Shown here one piece after another: positions 1 through 8,760 of a stretch of DNA of 64,000 bases. A program made the position numbers and the translations under genes. Location of the stretch: contig NZ_JAPHOQ010000016.1 of NCBI RefSeq assembly GCF_026191355.1, forward strand, positions 36,561 through 100,560. Direction: 5' to 3'. Within the stretch, counting starts at the first letter, position 1; each line of letters begins with the position of its first letter. Origin of the DNA: Legionella sheltonii (GTDB lineage: Bacteria > Pseudomonadota > Gammaproteobacteria > Legionellales > Legionellaceae). The notes beneath the pieces were generated by a model. That model was not told where the DNA came from. It did no database searches and was given only the letters and a program-made list of their open reading frames with translations.

Positions 1-796
1 CATCGTCGGCTGTTGTATGATCAGATAAACGGTAAGATATCGCTTCAATTAAAGTAGGTCCTTCACCACGTCGTGCCTTTTCAATTGCATCGCCAATAAC
101 CTGTCTTGTTGCCAATATGTCATTGCCATCGATTTGTATGCCTTTAAAACCTGCAGCTATTGCTTTTTGTGCAATAGTTTTTGAACCTGTCTGTTGGTCT
201 CTGGGAACAGAAATAGCCCATTGATTGTTGTTCACAACAAAAACGACAGGTAAGTTCCAAGTACCTGCAACATTCATCGCTTCATAGAAATCACCTTCTG
301 AAGTGCCACCTTCTCCAAGACAAACTACAGCAACGCGTGGTTGATTTCTATATTGGAAAGCAAATGCAACACCAGTTGCATGCAAGCATTGTGAGGCAAT
401 TGGAACACATATTGGTAGGTCTTCTGAATTACAAGAAAACTGGCTTCCTCGTTCGTCACCACCCCAAAATGCTAAAATTTCAGACATTTTTACACCACGT
501 TGAAATTGAGCAGCATAATCACGGTAATATGGAATCAACACATCCTCAGGACGCATCGCATGGCCTATGGCTGTGGAAATTGCCTCCTGTCCGTTAATAG
601 GAGCATAAGTTCCCATTTTACCCGTTCTTTGCAAAGCAATGGCTTTTTTATCAAAGGTGCGTGTAAGAACCATGATTCTATAAAGCTCTTTTAGTGCAGA
701 ATGATCATGGGCAAAAGCGGGGAGTTGGCCGACTAATTTTCCATGTTCATTTAAAAATTGAATATATGTAATATCAAATTGAGCAACTGTTGACAT
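1..796 (-). CDS. pdhA: Pyruvate dehydrogenase E1 alpha subunit, 3' end beyond window
   Basis: This is a thiamine-diphosphate-dependent 2-oxo acid dehydrogenase E1 alpha chain. It decarboxylates pyruvate (or a branched-chain 2-oxo acid) and passes the acyl group to the E2 lipoyl domain in the cytoplasmic complex. The reverse strand reads open from an ATG at 796 to base 1, giving about 265 N-terminal residues. Visible family features are GTYAPINGQEA, the PYYRDYA stretch and the ThDP/Mg motif from GEGGTSEGDFYEA to VNNNQWAIS. A good Shine-Dalgarno AAGGAG lies just upstream (CAAGGAGCCTCAT before the ATG). The C terminus is cut by the window edge. Pyruvate and branched-chain E1 alpha chains are hard to separate by eye; pdhA is the likelier name, and E1 beta and E2 genes would be expected beyond base 1. 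Confidence 0.85.
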   Translation of the reverse strand, partial: MSTVAQFDITYIQFLNEHGKLVGQLPAFAHDHSALKELYRIMVLTRTFDKKAIALQRTGKMGTYAPINGQEAISTAIGHAMRPEDVLIPYYRDYAAQFQRGVKMSEILAFWGGDERGSQFSCNSEDLPICVPIASQCLHATGVAFAFQYRNQPRVAVVCLGEGGTSEGDFYEAMNVAGTWNLPVVFVVNNNQWAISVPRDQQTGSKTIAQKAIAAGFKGIQIDGNDILATRQVIGDAIEKARRGEGPTLIEAISYRLSDHTTADD

Positions 797-995
797 ATGA
801 GGCTCCTTGTCAATAAAGCGTTTGCATAGCATACTCACAAATTAATTTAAAAACCAGAGAATTAGTGTTGGAATGATATTAAAAAAGAAGTAATTTTGTA
901 GCGCTGGGAATGGTGTGGCGGGGGTCGTCCTTCGGCCCCGCTGCGCTGTACTCGGGCTATCTAAGTTTTATAATAATTACCTAAGAGGGTCTATT

Positions 996-2318
996 TTGAG
1001 TCAATTTGTATTTCATTCATTGGACTATCATCATTCGCTGCATGATTATTACCAAAAATTACGGCATCTACCTGGTTTTGTTCTTCTAGAAAGTACAGAC
1101 CGCATTCATGGGCGTTATGATATTCTTAGTGCCTACCCTTATGATTCCATCCAAATTGCTCACAGCTCTTCCGATTTATCGTATTTATTAAAGGAAATAA
1201 ATCACATTTTATCTCCATTACCCTCTGTGTCCGATCTTCCTTTTCAAGGCGGGGCTTTGGGATATGTATCTTATGATCTTGGTGCAAAGTTATTTGGAAT
1301 AAACTCCCAGATACAACCCACATTAGAGAATATGCCTTTATTGGATCTTGGTTTGTATGATTGGGCAATAATTGTAGATCATCATAAAAAAATTATTACA
1401 TTGTTTGCAGCAAATACGCATCCATCAACCCCTAGAATAGTTGATGAAGTCATCGAATTATGGAGTAACTCTATTGGACAACCTGGCACCGCATTAATTA
1501 AAAGCAATTTTACTCCATTGGTATCAAAGCAGAATTACCAGGAGGCATTTTTCTCTATCCATCAATTCTTAAACGAAGGAAGAAGTTATCAGGTCAATCT
1601 TACTCAGCCTTTTCATGCTGCTTATGAAGGAGACAGTTGGTTTTTTTACGATAAAATTTGCAGAGAAAATCCTGTTCCTTTTGCTGCCTTTATGAAAACA
1701 AAGCATGCAGATATTTTAAGTTTCTCTCCAGAGCGTTTTCTATTTCATGAGGCAGGTAAATTGGTCGCATCTCCTATTAAAGGAACAATAGGGCGTTCTA
1801 ATAATCTCCTCGGTGATGAGCAGTTAAAAAACAAATTAAGTTCTTGTGAAAAAAATCGGGCTGAGAATGTCATGATTGTTGATTTGTTGAGGAATGATTT
1901 AGGTAAAATTGCTCTGCCTGGTTCAGTACACGTAACCCATTTATGTGAAGTACAAAGTTATAATTCAGTGCATCATTTAGTAAGTACAATTGAAGCGCAA
2001 TGCATACCAACAATTCTACCTTTTGAGACATTTTTATCCTGCTTTCCTGGGGGATCTATTACAGGTGCACCGAAAATTGAGTCCATGCGAATTATTCATG
2101 AGCAAGAATCGTATGCACGAGGAATTTACTGTGGGTCGATAGGCTATTTTTCACGACATGGACGATTTGATACAAATATTGCTATTCGTACAGTCACCGC
2201 AAAAGAAAATATTTTGCATTTAGCTGCTGGTGGTGGAATTGTTATTGACTCTGACTGTGAAGATGAATATCGTGAATGTTTCATCAAAATAGCAGCGGTC
2301 ATTAATGGACTTAACTGA
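996..2318 (+). CDS. pabB: Aminodeoxychorismate synthase component I
   Basis: PabB aminates chorismate to 4-amino-4-deoxychorismate, the first step of p-aminobenzoate and folate synthesis in the cytoplasm, using ammonia from a PabA glutaminase. The chorismate-binding domain fills the C-terminal two thirds. It shows SPIKGTIGR near residues 259-267, where PIKGT carries the PabB-type lysine, and PGGSITGAPK near 351-360. I start at the TTG at 996 because AGAGGG lies six bases upstream and the protein then begins SQFVFHSLDYHH, giving 440 residues. The longer open frame back to 915 runs through GC-rich repeat-like DNA and looks artificial. The end overlaps the NUDIX gene by 14 bases, so the two are probably co-transcribed. 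TrpE is the alternative, but the PIKGT motif argues for PabB. Confidence 0.85.
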   Translation: MSQFVFHSLDYHHSLHDYYQKLRHLPGFVLLESTDRIHGRYDILSAYPYDSIQIAHSSSDLSYLLKEINHILSPLPSVSDLPFQGGALGYVSYDLGAKLFGINSQIQPTLENMPLLDLGLYDWAIIVDHHKKIITLFAANTHPSTPRIVDEVIELWSNSIGQPGTALIKSNFTPLVSKQNYQEAFFSIHQFLNEGRSYQVNLTQPFHAAYEGDSWFFYDKICRENPVPFAAFMKTKHADILSFSPERFLFHEAGKLVASPIKGTIGRSNNLLGDEQLKNKLSSCEKNRAENVMIVDLLRNDLGKIALPGSVHVTHLCEVQSYNSVHHLVSTIEAQCIPTILPFETFLSCFPGGSITGAPKIESMRIIHEQESYARGIYCGSIGYFSRHGRFDTNIAIRTVTAKENILHLAAGGGIVIDSDCEDEYRECFIKIAAVINGLN

Positions 2319-2808
2319 ATCTAAAAATAAAAAAATTGTGCATTCGGCAGTGGTTGTTTTGTATGAAAAATTATCCGATTCGTTAATTTTGACAAAACGT
2401 AGTGATCAACTGCGAACACATCCCGGTGAAATATGTTTCCCTGGTGGCTCATGGGAGGAAGGGGATGAAAATTACTATGCTACAGCGCTTCGAGAATTGA
2501 AGGAAGAGTTGGGTATTGCTCCAGACCGTATTACACTGATAAGAGAATTGGACATACAGAATACTCTTCTAGGAAGTATTATTCATCCTTGGTTTGCGAG
2601 TGTTGAGTCTGTTCATCCCTATGAGTTAAATTCTCATGAAGTAGTTCGCCTTATCCCTATCCCAATGACATTAGTTCAAGATGCAAAAAATTATAAAGAT
2701 TTTATGATTGAGCGAGGCGGACGTCGTTATGTCACCTGTGAATTTACCGCGAATAAGGATTGGGTATGGGGTGCAACAGCCCGCATAATGAGGCAATTAG
2801 CTAAATAG
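2305..2808 (+). CDS. NUDIX hydrolase, CoA pyrophosphatase (NudL/YeaB) type
   Basis: A 167-residue NUDIX hydrolase. LTKRSDQLRTHPGEICFPGG (residues 29-48) is the signature of the CoA-diphosphatase subgroup, which cleaves CoA to 4'-phosphopantetheine and adenosine 3',5'-bisphosphate. The NUDIX box follows with E55 and RELKEELG at 63-70. The first glycine position of the strict box is a serine, which is tolerated in this subgroup. The gene overlaps the end of pabB by 14 bases and so depends on translation or transcription from pabB. The link to folate synthesis may be only positional. The substrate is inferred from the subgroup motif and could be another nucleoside diphosphate derivative. Confidence 0.8.
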   Translation: MDLTESKNKKIVHSAVVVLYEKLSDSLILTKRSDQLRTHPGEICFPGGSWEEGDENYYATALRELKEELGIAPDRITLIRELDIQNTLLGSIIHPWFASVESVHPYELNSHEVVRLIPIPMTLVQDAKNYKDFMIERGGRRYVTCEFTANKDWVWGATARIMRQLAK

Positions 2809-2819
2809 GAGTATAGGAG

Positions 2820-2915
2820 AATTAGCAGTGCAGGTCATTTCGAGTGTAGCGATGGACCTCCTCGCCTAGGATGGCGGTGTCAGCTCCCGGATTAGTTGCG
2901 CTAATCCGGGCTGCA
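2820..2915. repeat. Intergenic palindromic repeat
   Basis: The gap between the convergent NUDIX and fadD genes holds a perfect 10-base inverted repeat, CCCGGATTAG/CTAATCCGGG at 2886-2910 with a five-base loop. It is preceded by CGAGTGTAGCGATGGACCTCC, a sequence echoed at about 55412. No U-run follows, so it is a weak terminator candidate. It resembles the other dispersed intergenic repeats in this window. Confidence 0.55.
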
Positions 2916-2928
2916 AATGCTACCATCA

Positions 2929-4641
2929 TTAAATGGCCACAGCGGGTTTTGTTTCTGGATGGCTAGGAGAAGTAGTCGCATGACTGTCTTTAAGTGCCCG
3001 ACGAAGAATTTTTCCCACATTTGTTTTGGGAAGCTCATTGTAAAATTCAACTACTTTAGGGACTTTATAAGCGGTTAGATGTTCGCGACAATAAGCAATA
3101 ATTTGTTCCGCAGTTAAACTAGGATCTCTTTTCACAATACAGGCTTTAACACGCTCACCAGATTCTTTATCAACAATGCCAACAACCCCAACCTCTAAAA
3201 CACCGGGGTGCATTGCAATCACTTGTTCTACTTCATTTGGATAAACATTAAATCCGGAGACGAGTAACATATCTTTTTTACGATCAACTAAATAAATAAA
3301 ACCTTCTTCATCCATTTTGCCAATGTCACCAGTTTTTAAATAGCCATTTTTAGTAAATACCAATGCAGTTTCATCAGGTCGTTTCCAATATCCAGGAGTT
3401 ACCTGAGGTCCTTTAATACATATTTCGCCACTTGTACCTATTGGTACTTCATGTTCCTCATCATCGAGAATAATCACATCTGTAGAAGGAAGCGGTAGTC
3501 CTACACTTCCGTTATATTCAACAAGGTTCATCGGATTTATGATGGCAGCAGGACTGGTTTCAGTTAAGCCATAAGCTTCTAATACGGGAGTTTTAGTAAC
3601 TTCCAACCATTTAAGGGCTACGCTTTTTTGCAAAGCCATTCCACCAGCAAGTGAAATTTTCAGTTTACTGAAATCAACTTCTTTAAATTTGGGATGATTT
3701 AATAATACATTAAACAGTGTATTAACACCTGTAATTGCTGAAAAATGCGCTTTTTTTAATTCTTTAATAAAGTGCCCTACATCACGGGGATTGGTGATCA
3801 AGATGTTTTTTGCACCTAGTTTTAAAAAAGTTAAACAATTCGCAGTAAGAGAAAAAATATGATAAAGAGGAATTGCCGTAACAATGATTTCATCACCATC
3901 TAAACCTATTGGTTTAATCCATGAATCGGCTTGAAGGACATTGGAGACCATATTCCCATGAGTTAAAACAGCACCTTTTGCCACACCGGTTGTTCCTCCG
4001 GTATATTGTAAAAATGCAATGTCATCATGATCCAATTCGACATGATGAAGGGGCGACTGTTTTCCTTCAAGCAATGCGTAATTAAAAGCTACTGCGTGAG
4101 GAATGTTATAAGCAGGCACCATTTTTTTTACATATTTAATTATTGAATTGATAATAATTCGTTTTGTCGTCGGAAACAGATCGGCTATCTCAGTGACAAT
4201 GACATGTTTTAATGTGGGCATGGAATTTAATGCTTTTTCAACGGTTTTTGCAAAATTAGCGAGTACAATAATTGCTTCAGCACCAGAGTCATTAATCTGA
4301 TGAATCAGCTCGTCAGAAGTATAAAGAGGATTGGTATTAACAACTACATATCCTGCTCGTAAGATGGCAAATAGAGCTACCGGATATTGAATTACGTTAG
4401 GGAGCATGATTGCTACTCGAGTCCCTTTATCCAATTTAAGTTGTTGAAGATAAGCAGCTAAATCTCTGCTCAATTCATCCAGTTCACTAAAAGTAATACT
4501 GCTCCCCAAATTGGTATATGAGGTTTTCTTAGCATAACGCGTGCAGGATTCTTTAAACAAATCTACGAGGGAAGAATATTGACTTGCGTCAATTTCGTGC
4601 GGAACTCCTTTCTGATATTGTTCAAACCACCGTTTATCCAC
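2929..4641 (-). CDS. fadD: Long-chain-fatty-acid-CoA ligase
   Basis: A 570-residue acyl-CoA synthetase of the ANL adenylating family that activates fatty acids with ATP and CoA for beta-oxidation or lipid synthesis, probably at the inner membrane. The P-loop-like AMP-binding motif YTGGTTGVAKGAVLTHGN lies roughly at residues 213-230, YGLTETSPA in the middle, and GYLKTGDIG followed by DRKKDMLLVSGFNVYPNEVE, the fatty-acyl-CoA synthetase signature, near 430-460. Length and motifs match E. coli FadD (561 residues). The start is a GTG at 4641 with GAAGGA about eight bases upstream. The gene is divergent from minC. Several FadD paralogues are usual in Legionella, so the exact chain-length preference is unknown. 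Confidence 0.85.
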   Translation of the reverse strand: MDKRWFEQYQKGVPHEIDASQYSSLVDLFKESCTRYAKKTSYTNLGSSITFSELDELSRDLAAYLQQLKLDKGTRVAIMLPNVIQYPVALFAILRAGYVVVNTNPLYTSDELIHQINDSGAEAIIVLANFAKTVEKALNSMPTLKHVIVTEIADLFPTTKRIIINSIIKYVKKMVPAYNIPHAVAFNYALLEGKQSPLHHVELDHDDIAFLQYTGGTTGVAKGAVLTHGNMVSNVLQADSWIKPIGLDGDEIIVTAIPLYHIFSLTANCLTFLKLGAKNILITNPRDVGHFIKELKKAHFSAITGVNTLFNVLLNHPKFKEVDFSKLKISLAGGMALQKSVALKWLEVTKTPVLEAYGLTETSPAAIINPMNLVEYNGSVGLPLPSTDVIILDDEEHEVPIGTSGEICIKGPQVTPGYWKRPDETALVFTKNGYLKTGDIGKMDEEGFIYLVDRKKDMLLVSGFNVYPNEVEQVIAMHPGVLEVGVVGIVDKESGERVKACIVKRDPSLTAEQIIAYCREHLTAYKVPKVVEFYNELPKTNVGKILRRALKDSHATTSPSHPETKPAVAI

Positions 4642-4712
4642 CTTAATATCCTTCTGTTATTGGTTTTCACATGTTAGTATAAACAAAAATATTGGTTATG
4701 GATATCATACTC

Positions 4713-5414
4713 ATGGGTGAACATATAACGCAAACTCAAGCATTTAAGCTTAAAGGTCGTCTTTATACATTTACTGTATTGCATGTATTAAATACGGACC
4801 CAGATTTTTTTTCGCAACAACTAGCTGATACTGTTGCTAAAGCCCCGAAGTTATTTGAGCATACTCCCGTTGTTTTTGATTTGTCTTCGGTGCAACAGTT
4901 GGAGTTTGATTTGCAGACTTTACTGCAGGCGGCGCGTACTCAAGGGATGATTCCTGTTGCGATTCAAGGAGGAAGTGTATTACACAACACGTTAGCTCAA
5001 TGTCATGGGTTAGCGGTATTACATGCATCTTCGACGCAAGATAAGCCGATTATTGAACGACCAATTGAAAACAATCATCACGATGCAGCAAAATCAATAA
5101 CAAAATTAATTACCACACCGGTTCGTTCAGGACAGCAAGTCGTAGCAAAAGGTGCCGATCTTGTGGTTGCTGCTTCAGTGAGTCATGGTGCTGAATTATT
5201 GGCAGATGGCTGTATTCATGTATATGGCGCTTTAAGAGGCAGAGCTTTAGCGGGTATCTCGGGTGATAAGGAAGCACGAATTTTTTGTCAGTCACTTGAG
5301 GCCGAGTTGGTATCAATTGCTGGATTTTATCGCTTAAGTGATGCGATTCAACCTTATAATGGACCTTGTCAAATTTACCTAATGGATGAACACATACATA
5401 TTGAGCCTTTATGA
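4713..5414 (+). CDS. minC: Septum site-determining protein MinC
   Basis: MinC blocks FtsZ polymerisation away from mid-cell and is delivered to the membrane by MinD. The N-terminal FtsZ-inhibiting domain begins with AFKLKGRLYTFTVLHV. The C-terminal beta-helix domain that binds MinD and forms dimers reads VVAKGADLVVAASVSHGAEL, then HVYGALRGRALAGISGD and ARIFCQSLEAELVSIAG, all typical. Length is about 233 residues from the ATG at 4713; starts at 4692 (TTG) or 4698 (ATG) are also possible because no strong ribosome-binding site is visible. The stop overlaps the lpxH start by four bases (ATGA), so the pair is translationally coupled. minD and minE are not in this window, so minC is separated from its partners here. 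Confidence 0.88.
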   Translation: MGEHITQTQAFKLKGRLYTFTVLHVLNTDPDFFSQQLADTVAKAPKLFEHTPVVFDLSSVQQLEFDLQTLLQAARTQGMIPVAIQGGSVLHNTLAQCHGLAVLHASSTQDKPIIERPIENNHHDAAKSITKLITTPVRSGQQVVAKGADLVVAASVSHGAELLADGCIHVYGALRGRALAGISGDKEARIFCQSLEAELVSIAGFYRLSDAIQPYNGPCQIYLMDEHIHIEPL

Positions 5415-6130
5415 TAGAAGTTGCTTTTATTTCTGATCTTCATTTGCATCCAGAAGATCAGGCCATCGAGGAGCGTTTTGATCAATTTGTGGAATGGGCA
5501 AAAATTTCAGTTAAAAATGTTTATATCCTCGGTGATTTTTTCCATGCCTGGGCTGGTGATGATACTATCGATGAATGGAGCAGAAATATTGCCAATCAGC
5601 TATTTTCTTTAAAAAAACAGGGCATTAACCTGTTTTATATGCATGGAAATCGTGACTTTTTATTGGGGAAAACTTTTGCAAAGCTTGCGGGATGGACTAT
5701 TTTAGCGGAGCCGACAGTAATCCAATTAGGGCAGGAAAAAATACTCCTAGTCCATGGTGATCGATATTGTACTAAAGACTTAGCGCATCAGCGCTTTAGA
5801 CTGATAACTCGAAATAGAATATTTTCAATTTTATTTTTAAGTTTACCAATTAAATATCGTCAACGGTTAGTGAAGCAAATACGTTATCGAAGTCAGATGA
5901 ATCAGAACAAATCTGTAGAAGAAATGGATGTTGTTGCTGATGAAGTAATTAAGCATATGTCACGTTATCGAGTAACTCAATTAATTCATGGTCATACACA
6001 TAAACCCGGCATCACCTTGTATCAAAATAATTCGCAAGAATTAAGGCGTTATGTACTCAGTGATTGGGATGACAAACCCCATGTGTTGTGTTATGATCAT
6101 ACAAAAGGGCTCTATTTTGCCCACATGTAA
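5411..6130 (+). CDS. lpxH: UDP-2,3-diacylglucosamine pyrophosphatase LpxH
   Basis: LpxH hydrolyses UDP-2,3-diacylglucosamine to lipid X and UMP in lipid A synthesis at the cytoplasmic face of the inner membrane. The 239-residue protein has the full metallophosphatase set: FISDLHLHPED near residue 6, GDFFHAWAGDD near 41, MHGNRDFLLGK near 78, a VHGD block near 117 and IHGHTHKPG near 195. The DLHL start in place of DxHL fits the LpxH group. It begins in an ATGA overlap with minC. The next gene starts 18 bases downstream and may share the transcript. Confidence 0.88.
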   Translation: MIEVAFISDLHLHPEDQAIEERFDQFVEWAKISVKNVYILGDFFHAWAGDDTIDEWSRNIANQLFSLKKQGINLFYMHGNRDFLLGKTFAKLAGWTILAEPTVIQLGQEKILLVHGDRYCTKDLAHQRFRLITRNRIFSILFLSLPIKYRQRLVKQIRYRSQMNQNKSVEEMDVVADEVIKHMSRYRVTQLIHGHTHKPGITLYQNNSQELRRYVLSDWDDKPHVLCYDHTKGLYFAHM

Positions 6131-6147
6131 TTTTGGAGTGTTAGGTT

Positions 6148-7017
6148 ATGACCCGAAATAAAACAGAGCTTGAAGAGCAAAAGCAAGAAGCGAATAAAAC
6201 TTCTCTGGAGGGAGCGGAAAAACTCCGAAAAGAACAAAGAGATAAAGAGTACAATGCAGCGCTAGAGACCGAACAAGCCAAACAGCGACAGCAGTGGGCC
6301 AAGGTTATGGATGAGTTGAGAAGCAAACATAAACTCAAAAATCGAAAAGAGGGCGGCCCTGAAACTTATTGGGAAGAAGTAGATCAATTGGCTGAACATC
6401 TGATTAACTCAGACCAAAACTCCACCATTGACTGGCGTTCTAATATGATGTCCTTGCTTAATTTATTAACAAAATTGAATAAAGCGATAAACATATCGTC
6501 AGAACAAGTTGCCGGTGAGGGATTAGACCTCGTGAAGCAGGCTACTAGACCTATTCCCGTGCTTGGACATCTATTTCATCCTAATGAAAAGATATATCAG
6601 TCGCTTAAAACAGCGATAGTTCATAAAGCGATTAGAGGCAAAAGCGGTATAGATTTCCCCGTCTTAGAGCAAAAGGTTTCATTTAAAGATGGAAAAGTTA
6701 ACATAGCCGACTTAACTCGTGCCGATGATGGTTCTTCCTTAGCTGCAGATATCCAGCGTGGAAAAGAAGAAAATCCAGCGAATAAAGCGTTTAAAAAATT
6801 TGTTGATATTTGGTTAGAAGAACAGGGTTATCTACCGGTTCCACACGCCAATAAAGGTGTGTATCGACATCATGCAACTGGTGTATTATTGAATGAGGAT
6901 AAATTTAAAGAATTAAATGATAATAGAAATACTAGCTTTGCTACATTCCTCAAAGACAATGCCACCTTGAAATATGATGAACAAAAAGAGGAGCAGAGTA
7001 CTCCCACTCCTCCTTAA
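6148..7017 (+). CDS. Orphan protein with charged coiled-coil N terminus and acidic tail
   Basis: Not recognised. The 289-residue product opens with about 70 residues of highly charged Glu/Lys/Gln-rich sequence that should form a coiled coil, followed by a mixed alpha domain with no motif I can name, and ends in a hydrophilic tail containing DEQKEEQSTPTPP. A glutamate-rich cluster close to the C terminus is a known feature of many Dot/Icm type IV substrates of Legionella, so an effector role is possible but is inference. It has no signal peptide or membrane segment. ATTTTGGAGTGTTAGGTT before the ATG at 6148 provides a Shine-Dalgarno. It lies 18 bases after lpxH and converges on miaE. Confidence 0.6.
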   Translation: MTRNKTELEEQKQEANKTSLEGAEKLRKEQRDKEYNAALETEQAKQRQQWAKVMDELRSKHKLKNRKEGGPETYWEEVDQLAEHLINSDQNSTIDWRSNMMSLLNLLTKLNKAINISSEQVAGEGLDLVKQATRPIPVLGHLFHPNEKIYQSLKTAIVHKAIRGKSGIDFPVLEQKVSFKDGKVNIADLTRADDGSSLAADIQRGKEENPANKAFKKFVDIWLEEQGYLPVPHANKGVYRHHATGVLLNEDKFKELNDNRNTSFATFLKDNATLKYDEQKEEQSTPTPP

Positions 7018-7027
7018 TCACTCTCTA

Positions 7028-7651
7028 TCAGGATTGCGGTATTCCGCTATGAAAACGGAATACTGTATCCGTTGATAAAATAAAATCATTTTCTAATGAT
7101 AAAAACAATTGTAAACGCTGTTCTATATTTCCACCGTATAATTTTGCCAGTCGCAGATAATCCTCAAAATGACGCGCTTCTGATTTAATTAAAGTTCCAT
7201 AGAATTTGATCAAGTCCTTATCTTCAAGATAAGGGATAATCGCATGAAAACGCTCACAGGAACGGGCTTCAATAATGGCACCAATAATCAGCTGATCACA
7301 TAGACGTTGAAGGACATTTCGGCTGGTAACCTGTTTATGCATTTGGGTCGCATAGCCTGAAGGTTGCAAAGGACAAAATTGAATTCCTCTTTGGGCCATA
7401 AAATGAATTACTTTTTCAAAATGAAGTAACTCTTCCCGAGCTAAAGGAGACATCACGTCAACCAGTTCCTTTTTTTCTGGATATTTGCTCATAAAATTAA
7501 TGGCAGTTGCTGCTGCTTTGCGTTCACAATGGGCATGGTCGATCAACAGCAAAGGAATATGAGTTGCTGCGAAATCCAACCATACTTGTGGTGTTTTTAC
7601 CTGAAGAAAATCATTTAATAATTGTAAATCATTGTCTAAACGTTTTAACAT
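7028..7651 (-). CDS. miaE: tRNA-(2-methylthio-N6-isopentenyladenosine) hydroxylase MiaE
   Basis: MiaE is a ferritin-like non-haem di-iron monooxygenase that hydroxylates the isopentenyl group of ms2i6A at position 37 of tRNAs reading UNN codons. The 207 residues show a helical bundle with CERKAAATAINFM near 43, SPLAREELLHFEKV near 64 (the EELLH iron-binding half), IIEARSCERFHAI near 125 and IKSEARHFEDY near 155 (the second EARH half). Length fits the family. The start is ATG at 7651. The enzyme needs MiaA and MiaB products as substrate; those genes are not in this window. It converges on the preceding orphan gene with a ten-base gap. Confidence 0.88.
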   Translation of the reverse strand: MLKRLDNDLQLLNDFLQVKTPQVWLDFAATHIPLLLIDHAHCERKAAATAINFMSKYPEKKELVDVMSPLAREELLHFEKVIHFMAQRGIQFCPLQPSGYATQMHKQVTSRNVLQRLCDQLIIGAIIEARSCERFHAIIPYLEDKDLIKFYGTLIKSEARHFEDYLRLAKLYGGNIEQRLQLFLSLENDFILSTDTVFRFHSGIPQS

Positions 7652-7726
7652 CTGCGAGATACACTATACTTATAAAAATAAACTGTCTTATATCATATAC
7701 CTTAATGAAATTGAATTGGATGAAAA

Positions 7727-8605
7727 ATGAACGGGGAAGAAATTGATAATGAATTAAACCAATGGTTTTCAACTTATGGTGCAATAACAGCTGAACGTAT
7801 ATTAGGAAGATACAACGTTAATTTAGCTCAAACGGACCTAGTTGCAGCAATTAAAAGTCCATTTAGTTTTTACCATCGATTAATACAAGTTCCATTAAAA
7901 AGCGTACTCAATGGTATCGTCTTACAGCAGGCGAATGATTATCATGTTTATGTCCAGAAATTATTTATTGATTATTTACTTTCTGGTGAAAATTCTAAAG
8001 GTGAAGAGGCTCAAGGCGCCGCAACACGTGAAATTATAGAAAATGAGCGGCAACAATTAGTTGCACTGGGTGATGCGTTTCAAAAGGTGCAGGGGGATCA
8101 GGATTATTTGATTGCTAACAGTCAACGTATTTTGATTCAAATGACTCAACAATTTAATGCCGAACTTGAAAAAGCACTCAGCTCGCTTAACAAACTACTA
8201 AAAGCTACTGGTCTCACCGTGAAAAAGAGTCAAATTCGGCATGCTATTAATCATGCACTGATTTATTGTAATGCAACGGAAATTCAAACTAATGGTTCTC
8301 TTTTTATAGAGAAAATGAATGAAGTGCTGAAGGTTTCCCTAACAGAAGACTTAAAAGGTAAAATGTTAACTGCATTATCAGAAATATTGCAAATGAACAT
8401 CGATTTTGATGAGCAAATCATGGATTATGTTCAGCAAACCGACGAAATTAATCGGTCAGCCAATTCGTATCGAAATCAGTTTTTTGATACGATTATTCGT
8501 GTTATTGATTTAATGAAATCCTTGCCTGAATACAAAATTGATCCCGAGCAAGATGCGATTAACAGAGAGCCTTTATATTTTGATAAAAGTATAGGGTCCC
8601 TATAA
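7727..8605 (+). CDS. Orphan mostly alpha-helical protein
   Basis: Not recognised. This 292-residue protein has no signal peptide or membrane segment and is predicted to be largely helical, with a charged heptad-like stretch around residues 100-160 and another near 225-265. There is no catalytic motif I can identify. The start ATG at 7727 follows TGAATTGGATGAAAA with no strong ribosome-binding site. It stands alone between divergent miaE and ndk and ends in a clear intrinsic terminator, so it is a separate transcription unit. It may be a Legionella-restricted protein, but I cannot test that here. Confidence 0.6.
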   Translation: MNGEEIDNELNQWFSTYGAITAERILGRYNVNLAQTDLVAAIKSPFSFYHRLIQVPLKSVLNGIVLQQANDYHVYVQKLFIDYLLSGENSKGEEAQGAATREIIENERQQLVALGDAFQKVQGDQDYLIANSQRILIQMTQQFNAELEKALSSLNKLLKATGLTVKKSQIRHAINHALIYCNATEIQTNGSLFIEKMNEVLKVSLTEDLKGKMLTALSEILQMNIDFDEQIMDYVQQTDEINRSANSYRNQFFDTIIRVIDLMKSLPEYKIDPEQDAINREPLYFDKSIGSL

Positions 8606-8623
8606 TTTCTCAATCGATATAGG

Positions 8624-8660
8624 AAAGCAAAACAACTTCGGTATCTGTTTTGCTTTTATC
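8624..8660 (+). terminator. Intrinsic terminator after orphan gene
   Basis: A perfect 11-base stem AAAGCAAAACA/TGTTTTGCTTT (8624-8634 with 8646-8656) closes an 11-base loop and runs into a T-rich end. It lies 19 bases after the stop codon at 8605. Confidence 0.8.
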
Positions 8661-8694
8661 ATCAAGACCATAATCATATAAAAATGAATTTATA

Positions 8695-8725
8695 TTAGCC
8701 ATGTAGCCAGTATTTCGTGTATAAT
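8695..8725 (+). promoter_or_regulatory. Probable ndk promoter
   Basis: A consensus -10 hexamer TATAAT sits at 8720-8725, 35 bases before the ndk start. The -35 region (TTAGCC at 8695-8700, 19-base spacer) is poor. The preceding gene ends in a terminator, so ndk needs its own promoter. Confidence 0.5.
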
Positions 8726-8760
8726 ATGGCACTTTAACTAACCCCCTTATGGAGTCCCTG

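Noticed and set aside
915..995. Extended N terminus of pabB
   Set aside because: The region is GC-rich repeat-like DNA with no ribosome-binding site; a TTG at 996 has AGAGGG at good spacing and begins the conserved protein.
7042..7066. GTATTCCG/CGGAATAC hairpin as a terminator of the orphan at 6148-7017
   Set aside because: It lies inside the miaE coding end and has no U-run; it may be chance.
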